A stretch of DNA of 8,220 bases, from NCBI GenBank assembly GCA_030044475.1, contig JASHVP010000121.1:1-8220 (forward strand). Direction: 5' to 3'. This document shows, in pieces, positions 1-5,256 of the stretch. The notes under the pieces are model-generated. The model had not been told where the DNA came from. It did not search any database and saw nothing but the letters and a program-made list of their open reading frames with translations. Both the position numbers and the translations under genes were made by a program. Numbering within the stretch: position 1 is the stretch's first letter; every line of letters starts with the position of its first letter. The stretch comes from Thermoplasmata archaeon. Lineage in GTDB: Archaea > Thermoplasmatota > Thermoplasmata > Lutacidiplasmatales > UBA184.

Positions 1-468
1 CAGGCGGCCGGGCTGATGAACGACAACCACGTCTATCCGGCGTGCACGTTCATCGTCGGCCTCCCGCAGGAGACGGAGGACGACGTCGCGCGAACGATCG
101 ACCTCATCGACGACCTCTGGGACTTCAAGGCGATCCTCGTCCCGATGTTCTTCGTGCCGCTCGGGCATCTGAAGAGCCGCGACTGGTTCCGGCGGGACCG
201 GCTCTCGCCCCTCCAGGAGGAACTCCTGAAGCGGGCGCTTTCCCACGGGATCCGCCAGTCGAAGGCGATGTTGAACGACTTCTTCGACTGGGAGGGATCG
301 CACACCCGGCTCTACCGCTCGTCGTTCCGGGGGTTCATCGCGTTCCTCGAGCTCATCGCGAAGATGCATGGCCTCTCGAGCACGCCCCGCCGGCCGGGGC
401 GGGCGATCGTCGACCCGAACCGCTCGCCGGACCGCCTGCCGGTCCCGACGATCCCGGTCCGCGAGTAG
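1..468 (+). CDS. Radical SAM protein, C-terminal fragment (5' end outside window)
   Basis: The reading frame is open from the first base and ends at TAG 466-468, giving 155 residues of a longer protein. Near its beginning (residues 16-28) it reads TFIVGLPQETEDDV-like, the strand-and-turn typical of the late part of a radical SAM TIM barrel, especially in B12-binding/radical SAM proteins (family knowledge). After it come a helix (DLIDDLWDF), a strand ending in FFVPLG, and a mostly helical tail with RLYRSSFRGF. The CxxxCxxC iron-sulfur motif and any B12 domain would lie upstream and cannot be seen, so the substrate and reaction are unknown. The last 30 or so residues are rich in Pro and Arg and look disordered. 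The ATG at 16-18 is in frame but falls just before a core barrel motif, so it is not a believable start. Only 10 bases separate its stop from that of the convergent JAMM gene. Confidence 0.75.
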   Translation, partial: QAAGLMNDNHVYPACTFIVGLPQETEDDVARTIDLIDDLWDFKAILVPMFFVPLGHLKSRDWFRRDRLSPLQEELLKRALSHGIRQSKAMLNDFFDWEGSHTRLYRSSFRGFIAFLELIAKMHGLSSTPRRPGRAIVDPNRSPDRLPVPTIPVRE

Positions 469-478
469 GTCGGGGCCG

Positions 479-1006
479 TTACTCCTGGTCGGCCGGCAGG
501 ACCGGCCGGACGGGGCGGTGGAGCGCCCGGGGCCGGTATTCGGCGACCGGGGCCTCGTCGTCGTCCCCGGCCCCTCCCGGGACGACCGCGAGGGAGATCT
601 CCCGGGCGTTCCCGTCGTAGGCGCGCCACGACCCGGGCCCGTACGGCGCCCCGAGGATCAGATGACGGCTCCCCCAGTTCCGGAACAGTTGCTGGTCGGC
701 CTCCGACGGATGGAGCGCCCCGGACGGGTGGGAGTGGACCGTGCCGACGACCGAGAGGTCCGCCGGCAGCATGTAGAGCCGGAAGTTGGCGTGGCGCCGG
801 CCGGCGGTCGTGCCCGGGAGCAGGAGCAGTTCGCCGATCACGCCGGGGGGGTCCGACCGAAGCACGCCGCCGAACTCGTTGGGGTACGCGGAACGGGCAC
901 TGGCGAGCGCGCTCGAGAGGACCCGCCGGGAGACCGCGGTCGCCGGCGCCCCGAGGCGGGGCGCGCCCTCCGGCCGCCTACGCTGCGGGCGGAAGATCGG
1001 CGCCAC
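479..1006 (-). CDS. JAMM/MPN+ metalloprotease, possible desampylase
   Basis: A 175-residue protein with the complete zinc-protease signature: Glu44 in PNEFGGVLR, then His91-Ser-His93, seven residues, Ser101 and Asp104 (HSHPSGALHPSEAD). This is the active JAMM pattern E / HxHx7SxxD. Archaeal JAMM proteases of similar size, such as HvJAMM1 of Haloferax, cut ubiquitin-like SAMP/Urm1 tags from proteins (family knowledge); that role here is inference, and small-molecule or sulfur-carrier peptide cleavage is possible. The fold ends near residue 145; the tail to 175 is Pro/Arg-rich. The start is GTG at 1006: there is no other start codon in frame before Glu44, and the N-terminal ~22 residues are Arg/Pro-rich. 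It overlaps the 3' end of the NAD kinase gene by 29 bases, so it is probably translated from the same mRNA. Only a G-run precedes the start, not a clear ribosome binding site. Stop is TAA. Confidence 0.85.
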   Translation of the reverse strand: MAPIFRPQRRRPEGAPRLGAPATAVSRRVLSSALASARSAYPNEFGGVLRSDPPGVIGELLLLPGTTAGRRHANFRLYMLPADLSVVGTVHSHPSGALHPSEADQQLFRNWGSRHLILGAPYGPGSWRAYDGNAREISLAVVPGGAGDDDEAPVAEYRPRALHRPVRPVLPADQE

Positions 1007-1853
1007 GGCCCCCCGAGCCTGTCGGCTCGCTCCACGGGAGGATCCCCTTGCCGCGGAGGCGTTCGAAGTACTGGGAGCCGAACCGCACGAGGGTCGCCCG
1101 GCGCGGCGACCGGTACAGCGTCACCTCGCCGTCGCGCCGGAGCGGGACCTCCTCCTGGCCGTCGAGGATGACGACCGCACCGGGCTCGACGTCCAGCGGG
1201 CGCAGCCGGATGGTGTGCAGCGGGTCCACGACGATCGCCCGGGCCTGCACGCGGAACGGGGCGATCGCCGTCACGACGATCGCCTCGAGCGACGGGTCGA
1301 CGATCGGACCCAGTGAGCTCAAGGAGTAGGCCGTGGAGCCGGTCGGCGTCGCCACGATCACTCCGTCGGCCCGGATCTGGCCGACGACGTGCCGATCGAC
1401 CGCGATCTCGAACAGTCCCATCTTCCCGACGGCCGCCGAGTGCACGACGTACTCGTTCGTGACGTCCGTGACCGGGGCGCCGTCGACCTCCCCGGCGAGC
1501 TTCATGCGCTCCTCGAGGAAGTACCGCCCCGACAGCAGCCGCTCGACCGCCCCGTCGACGTCGTCGGGCGTGCCCCGCCCGACGCCGGCGAGGACCCCGA
1601 CCGTGCCGGCGTTGATCGGGAGCAACGGGGCCTCCGAGCGACGTAGCGTGTAGAGGAACGTGCCGTCCCCCCCGATCGCGATCAGGACGTCCGGCCGCAT
1701 CTCGGCGAGCGGGCGGTGCGGGCGCTCCGGAGCCAGGTCGACGAGCTCCGGGCTCAGTTCCACGTCGGCCCGGTCCCCCACCCGGGCGAGGACGCGGGCC
1801 GCGAGCTCCCGGGCCTCGGGCTTCCCCGGGTTGGCGGTCAGCCCGAGCTTCAC
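978..1853 (-). CDS. nadK: NAD kinase
   Basis: This 291-residue protein phosphorylates NAD to NADP in the cytoplasm. Visible family motifs are GGDGT at residues 61-65 (phosphate-donor site, with the catalytic Asp63), NAGTVGVL at 81-88, TNEYVVH at 132-138 (the conserved Asn-Glu pair that contacts the nicotinamide ribose), and DGVIVATPTGSTAYSLS at 163-179, the main NAD-binding loop. Length fits the usual 250-300. The GTG start at 1853 is chosen because it gives a standard N-terminal strand (MKLGLTANPGK), overlaps the phosphatase stop as GTGA, and has GGAGG ten bases upstream (1864-1868). The frame stays open to 2222, but that extension runs antiparallel-free through the phosphatase gene in another frame and has no NAD kinase features. 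The last 15 residues are a low-complexity tail that overlaps the JAMM gene. Confidence 0.93.
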   Translation of the reverse strand: MKLGLTANPGKPEARELAARVLARVGDRADVELSPELVDLAPERPHRPLAEMRPDVLIAIGGDGTFLYTLRRSEAPLLPINAGTVGVLAGVGRGTPDDVDGAVERLLSGRYFLEERMKLAGEVDGAPVTDVTNEYVVHSAAVGKMGLFEIAVDRHVVGQIRADGVIVATPTGSTAYSLSSLGPIVDPSLEAIVVTAIAPFRVQARAIVVDPLHTIRLRPLDVEPGAVVILDGQEEVPLRRDGEVTLYRSPRRATLVRFGSQYFERLRGKGILPWSEPTGSGGRGADLPPAA

Positions 1854-2662
1854 AGATACCCCGCCTCCGCCGCGTGGCGCAGGAACGCCGGGTCCCCGTA
1901 TCCCAGCACCGTCGTCCGCCGCTCGACGCCGAGGGGGAACGCCTCCAGCGAACCCCCGCGCGCGTCGGTGACGCCCCCGCCCGCCTCCGCGACGATCCGG
2001 AACACCGCCGCAAGGTCGGTCGCCCGGAGGTTCCGTCCCTCGGCGGCGTTCTCGAACAGGTACGCGTCCGCGCTGCCCTGCGCGACCATCAGGAGCTCGA
2101 GGGACGCGCACCCGAGCGAGCGGATCCGCCGCGCCTTCGCGGCCCACTGCTGGGCCCGTTCGGTAGCGGGCGTGCCGAGGTTCACGAACAGGATCTCCGA
2201 CCGGGCGCTCCAGCGGCGGCATCGGATCGGACGTCCGTCCCGGTAGGCGCCCTCCCCCCGGACCGCCCAGTACGTGGTCCCTCGGTAGAGGTCGCGCACG
2301 AGGCCAAGGTCGATCCCTCCCAACGTCTCCCGGCCCAGGGCGAGCGAGACCGTCGAGAACGGCAGGTTCCGCAGGGCGTTGGTCGTCCCGTCGATCGGGT
2401 CGACGACGAGCGTGCGCTCGCCCCCCCGCCGCACCGAGCCGATCTCCTCGGAGACGAGGTTCCAGTCGACCCCCTCGGCGTCCAGAATCCGCAGGATCTC
2501 CGATTCGGCCGCGCGGTCGAGCTCCTCGGTGGGGGACCCGTCGGCCCCCATCGCGACGACGTCGCCGCGGTGCGGGGCGCTCTCCGCCTCGCGCACGACC
2601 TGCTGCACCGCGAAGCTGATGCGGACGAGCACCTCCAGCTCCGCCCGTCGAGGGTCCGGCAC
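1850..2662 (-). CDS. Inositol monophosphatase/FBPase-family phosphatase, probable NADP phosphatase
   Basis: A 270-residue member of the lithium-sensitive Mg-dependent phosphatase superfamily. Visible sites: GADGSPTEELDRAAE at 39-53 (the archaeal GADGTPT-type motif), the metal ligands Glu72-Glu73 in SEE, DPIDGTTNA at 88-96 with Asp88 and Asp91, and ATDLAA at 214-219 with Asp216. Archaeal relatives hydrolyse inositol phosphate and fructose-1,6-bisphosphate (MJ0109 type) or NADP (the N-terminal domain of MJ0917). Because an NAD kinase gene follows with a 4-base overlap in the same order as the MJ0917 fusion, NADP phosphatase activity is the favoured role; this is inference from context, and an IMPase/FBPase role is not excluded. 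The start GTG 2662 lies 26 bases from a TTTATC box, which suggests a leaderless mRNA; upstream frame to 2722 runs through that promoter and encodes Arg/Pro/Gly-rich sequence unlike the family. Confidence 0.88.
   Translation of the reverse strand: MPDPRRAELEVLVRISFAVQQVVREAESAPHRGDVVAMGADGSPTEELDRAAESEILRILDAEGVDWNLVSEEIGSVRRGGERTLVVDPIDGTTNALRNLPFSTVSLALGRETLGGIDLGLVRDLYRGTTYWAVRGEGAYRDGRPIRCRRWSARSEILFVNLGTPATERAQQWAAKARRIRSLGCASLELLMVAQGSADAYLFENAAEGRNLRATDLAAVFRIVAEAGGGVTDARGGSLEAFPLGVERRTTVLGYGDPAFLRHAAEAGYL
1864..1868 (-). promoter_or_regulatory. Ribosome binding site for NAD kinase
   Basis: GGAGG on the minus strand, inside the phosphatase coding sequence, with ten bases to the GTG at 1853. 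It supports that GTG as the true start of an internal operon gene. The spacing is slightly long, and the region is G-rich, so chance is possible. Confidence 0.5.
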
Positions 2663-2685
2663 GGGCGCCGGACGGACCGCTCCTC

Positions 2686-2691
2686 GATAAA
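2686..2691 (-). promoter_or_regulatory. TATA box of the phosphatase-NAD kinase-JAMM operon
   Basis: TTTATC on the minus strand, an AT-rich island in very GC-rich DNA, preceded by purine-rich GAAGAGG as a possible TFB recognition element. Its centre is about 26 bases before the GTG at 2662. Archaeal transcription usually starts 25-28 bases from the TATA centre, so the mRNA would begin at or next to the start codon (leaderless). This decides the phosphatase start. Confidence 0.6.
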
Positions 2692-2732
2692 GGCCTCTTC
2701 GCGCGCCGGCGGGTCGCCGCACCGGCGTGACG

Positions 2733-2738
2733 TTAAAT
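2733..2738 (+). promoter_or_regulatory. TATA box of the beta-CASP nuclease gene
   Basis: TTAAAT on the plus strand with its centre about 25-26 bases before ATG 2761, again predicting a leaderless mRNA. The alternative upstream ATG at 2737 uses the last two bases of this box, so it would not be in the transcript. The box and the operon's TATA box on the other strand share a 98-base divergent region (2663-2760), which also holds a short CGCCGG/CCGGCG inverted repeat (2704-2709 and 2722-2727) of doubtful meaning. Confidence 0.6.
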
Positions 2739-2760
2739 GGCGGGGTCGTTCGGGCGGCCG

Positions 2761-3993
2761 ATGGAGCTGCAATTCCTGGGAGGGGCGAGCGAGATCGGCT
2801 CGCTGGGGCTCGTCGTCCGGGACGCCGGGCGGACGCTCCTCTTCGACTACGGGATGACGCCCACGGACCCCCCGTCGTACCCCCGGCCCGCGCCGACGAA
2901 CGTGGACGTCGCCTTCCTCTCCCATGCGCACCTCGACCACTCGGGGATGACGCCGCTCCTGAGCCGGCTCCCGAGGGCGCGGCTCATCGCCACGCCGGTC
3001 ACCATCGCGGTCGCCGACTTGCTCACCAAGGACGCCCTCAAGGTGGCGCGGCTCGAGGGGTACCTGCCACCGTACTCCCCGTCGGACATCCACGCGCTCC
3101 ACGCCCGGTTCACGGCCGTCGACCGGCACGGGACGTTCCGCCACCGCGGCATCGAGGTGGAGTTCACGCCGGCGGGGCACATCCCCGGCGCCTCGATGCT
3201 GCTCTATCGGGGGGCGAAGGACGTGCTGTTCACGGGGGATCTGCAGACGATCCCGACGCACCTGGTCGGCGGGGCCGAACCGGTCGAGACGGACGTCCTC
3301 GTCATGGAGTCGACCTACGCCGGTCGGGAGCACCCGGACCGTCGCGAAACGGAGCGACGGTTCCGCGACAAGGTCGCCGAGACGGTCGAGCGGGGGGGAA
3401 AGGCGATCGTCCCGGCGTTCGCCGTCGGACGGGCCCAGGAGGTCCTGATGTCGCTCGCGGCGTCCGGCTTCGAGACGTACCTCGACGGGATGGCCCGCGC
3501 CGTGAACGAGATCTACGAGGCGGCGCCGGAGTACCTCGCCGACGCCCGCAAGTTCCGACGAGCCCTCGAAGGGGTCCACGTCGTCGAGCACCCGGGCGAC
3601 CGCAAGCGGGCGCTCCGCGAAGCGGAGGTGATCGTCACGACCGGGGGGATGCTCGACGGCGGCCCGGTGCTGTTCTACATCGGCGAGCTCTACAAGGACG
3701 CGAAGAGCTCCATCCTGCTCACGGGCTTCCAGGTCGAGGGGTCGAACGGACGGCAGCTGATGGACGAGGGGACCCTCACGATCGACGACACGACGATCCA
3801 CCCCGCCTGCGAGGTCGCGAAGTTCGACTTCTCGGCCCATGCCGGGCACTCCGACCTCGTGCGTCTCGCGAAGGAGTCCCGGGCGAAGCAGGTCGTCCTG
3901 ATGCACGGCGACCATCGAGAGCCGCTGCAGGAGGCGCTCGCGTCGTTCTGCGACGTCGTCCTGCCCGAGAACGGCAAGTCGTTCAGCGTGTAG
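2761..3993 (+). CDS. Beta-CASP metallo-beta-lactamase ribonuclease, aCPSF2-like
   Basis: A 410-residue RNA-cleaving zinc enzyme. Metallo-beta-lactamase motifs are all present: Asp29 (FDYG), the zinc-binding SHAHLDH at 54-60, His140 in TPAGHIPGA, and Asp160 in FTGD. The beta-CASP insert shows motif A Glu183 (MEST), PAFAVGRAQEVL at 218-229, motif B His360 in DFSAHAGHSD and motif C His382 in LMHGDH. The set is intact, so activity is expected. There are no N-terminal KH domains, and the length is near 420, matching the short archaeal aCPSF2 group rather than the ~630-residue termination factor aCPSF1. Archaeal RNase J, a 5'-exonuclease of similar length, is the main alternative and cannot be excluded by eye. 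The expected role is mRNA or rRNA processing or decay. Start ATG 2761 is chosen because it follows a TATA box at leaderless spacing and begins directly with the first strand (MELQFLGGASEIG). Its stop lies inside the 3' end of the convergent GTPase gene. Confidence 0.88.
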   Translation: MELQFLGGASEIGSLGLVVRDAGRTLLFDYGMTPTDPPSYPRPAPTNVDVAFLSHAHLDHSGMTPLLSRLPRARLIATPVTIAVADLLTKDALKVARLEGYLPPYSPSDIHALHARFTAVDRHGTFRHRGIEVEFTPAGHIPGASMLLYRGAKDVLFTGDLQTIPTHLVGGAEPVETDVLVMESTYAGREHPDRRETERRFRDKVAETVERGGKAIVPAFAVGRAQEVLMSLAASGFETYLDGMARAVNEIYEAAPEYLADARKFRRALEGVHVVEHPGDRKRALREAEVIVTTGGMLDGGPVLFYIGELYKDAKSSILLTGFQVEGSNGRQLMDEGTLTIDDTTIHPACEVAKFDFSAHAGHSDLVRLAKESRAKQVVLMHGDHREPLQEALASFCDVVLPENGKSFSV

Positions 3994-5098
3994 ACCGCGC
4001 GGGGCGGCGCGGGCGGCGGGTGCGACGCGGCCGACCCTCGGAGTCCCCGCGGGTGTCGTCCACCGGCCCCTCCTCCTCGGTCGACGCTCCGGGTTCCTCG
4101 AGCGCCACTTCCATCGGGGGGAGCTCGCCGGTCGGGCGGACCCTCCGTCGGATCTCCGACCAGAGCTCGTCCACGCCCTCGCCGGTGCGCGCGGAGACGT
4201 GCGGCCGATCGGTGTCGCGGCGCGTCAGGTCCGACTTGGTTTCGACGGCGACGATCGGCAACGAGGGGTACTCCTCCCGCCACCGCGCGAGGAGAGCCTC
4301 CTGGTCCGCGATCGAGTAGCCGGAGCTCTCGGTCGGGTCGAGAACGAACAGGACGACGGTGGCCGCGGCGCGGACCGCCATCGTCGCCTCGGATTCCGCG
4401 GGATTGGTCCGCTCCCGGCGGCCGAGCACCCCCGGCGTGTCGAGGACCTGGAGCCGGTCGAAGCCGAGGTCGGCGTGGCCGACCTGCAGGGCCAGCGTCG
4501 TGAACGGGTAGGCGGCGACCTTCGGACGGGCGGAGGAGAGGCGCGCCACGAGCGACGATTTGCCGACGTTGGGGAATCCCGCGACGACGAGCGTCGGGGC
4601 GGCCGGGTCGAGGTGGGGGCGGGCGTCGAGGTACCGCCGGATCTCGGCGAGGCGGACGAGGTCCGGATCGACTTCGCGCACGAAGCTCGCGAGGCGGCCG
4701 TAGAACGACCGGACGATCTCCCCGAGCTCCTCGGATCCCGCGGCGCGCTGGACCGACCGCTCCGTCGGTCGCGCGAGCCCCCGGATCCGCTCTTCCGCCC
4801 GGCGGAGGCGGGTGAGCGACCGGTCGAGGGCGCCCGCGCCGAACCGGTCGTCGACGAGCGAGCGCTCGAAGTCCGTCAGAGGCGGTCGGACGAACCGCCG
4901 GGTGGCGAGGCGGAGGTGCCGGACGACCGTGGCCGAACTTCGGACCACCTTGAGCTGCGCCCGCAGCCGGTCGCGTTGCGGTTTCGTCGGCCCGTGCGGG
5001 GTCGCGAGGGAGGCCCGGTGGAACGCGACGTCCAGGATCGATTCGGACGGAGGGGCACCCCGCCCCTCGTGGGCGCGCGTCGGTCGGGTCCGCGGCAC
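3983..5098 (-). CDS. NOG1-family GTPase, probable ribosome assembly factor
   Basis: A 371-residue P-loop GTPase. A helical N-terminal half (about residues 20-160), starting ESILDVAFHRAS like the archaeal NOG1 N-terminus, is followed by a G domain: G1 GFPNVGKSS at 174-182, G2 around AYPFTT 196-201, G3 DTPGVLGRRER at 220-230, G4 TKSD at 287-290 and G5 SART at 302-305. In eukaryotes Nog1 acts in maturation of the 60S subunit; archaeal members are thought to do the same for 50S (family knowledge). The G4 motif has Thr where Asn is usual (NKxD). After about residue 330 comes an acidic stretch (LEEPGASTEEEG) and a very basic end rich in Arg, likely disordered and possibly rRNA-binding. GTG 5098 is the only start before the conserved N-terminus, and a TATA-like box lies about 30 bases upstream. 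The last 11 bases overlap the nuclease gene tail-to-tail. Confidence 0.88.
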   Translation of the reverse strand: MPRTRPTRAHEGRGAPPSESILDVAFHRASLATPHGPTKPQRDRLRAQLKVVRSSATVVRHLRLATRRFVRPPLTDFERSLVDDRFGAGALDRSLTRLRRAEERIRGLARPTERSVQRAAGSEELGEIVRSFYGRLASFVREVDPDLVRLAEIRRYLDARPHLDPAAPTLVVAGFPNVGKSSLVARLSSARPKVAAYPFTTLALQVGHADLGFDRLQVLDTPGVLGRRERTNPAESEATMAVRAAATVVLFVLDPTESSGYSIADQEALLARWREEYPSLPIVAVETKSDLTRRDTDRPHVSARTGEGVDELWSEIRRRVRPTGELPPMEVALEEPGASTEEEGPVDDTRGDSEGRPRRTRRPRRPARSTR

Positions 5099-5125
5099 GG
5101 TCGCGGAATGCGAGAGCCGAGCGGC

Positions 5126-5131
5126 GATAAG
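5126..5131 (-). promoter_or_regulatory. TATA-like box of the NOG1 gene
   Basis: CTTATC on the minus strand, the same TTATC core as the operon promoter near 2690. Its centre is about 30 bases from the GTG at 5098, so the mRNA leader would be absent or only a few bases long. The box stands out from the GC-rich surroundings. Confidence 0.5.
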
Positions 5132-5140
5132 GGTTCACGC

Positions 5141-5202
5141 TCGGGCCCGGGTCGCCGCGACTCCAGGGCCCCGCGGAGCGACCGGCCCAACCCCGGGCCC
5201 GA
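5141..5202. repeat. 11-base inverted repeat between NOG1 and gcvPA
   Basis: TCGGGCCCGGG at 5141-5151 and its exact reverse complement CCCGGGCCCGA at 5192-5202, separated by 40 bases. Each arm contains the palindrome CGGGCCCG. The left arm ends about 9 bases upstream of the NOG1 TATA-like box and the right arm about 14 bases upstream of the gcvPA box, so the two are placed almost symmetrically. They could be two sites for one regulator. In DNA this rich in G and C, chance matches are common, and another GGGCCC sits between the arms at 5166-5171. Confidence 0.4.
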
Positions 5203-5216
5203 CGCGACCAAACGGC

Positions 5217-5222
5217 TTTTGA
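5217..5222 (+). promoter_or_regulatory. Possible TATA-like box of gcvPA
   Basis: TTTTGA, preceded by CCAAACGG (5208-5215) that could serve as the TFB recognition element. Its centre is 37-38 bases before the GTG at 5257, so transcription from it would leave a leader of about 11-12 bases. That leader holds GGGGAG (5247-5252), close to the start and only a weak ribosome binding site. Less clear than the other promoters. Confidence 0.4.
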
Positions 5223-5256
5223 GCCCGTCTCCGCTGCGACGGCACCGGGGAGCGCG

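Noticed and set aside
2663..2722. Upstream GTG at 2722 as start of the phosphatase (20 extra residues).
   Set aside because: The extra residues are Arg/Pro/Gly-rich, unlike the family, and the TTTATC promoter box lies within them.
2704..2727. CGCCGG/CCGGCG inverted repeat in the 2663-2760 promoter region as an operator.
   Set aside because: Only six bases per arm made wholly of G and C in GC-rich DNA; no reason to favour it over chance without comparison of relatives.
2737..2760. ATG 2737 as start of the beta-CASP nuclease (eight extra residues).
   Set aside because: The codon overlaps the TTAAAT box, so the transcript would not contain it, and family members begin directly with the MELQFLGG-like strand.
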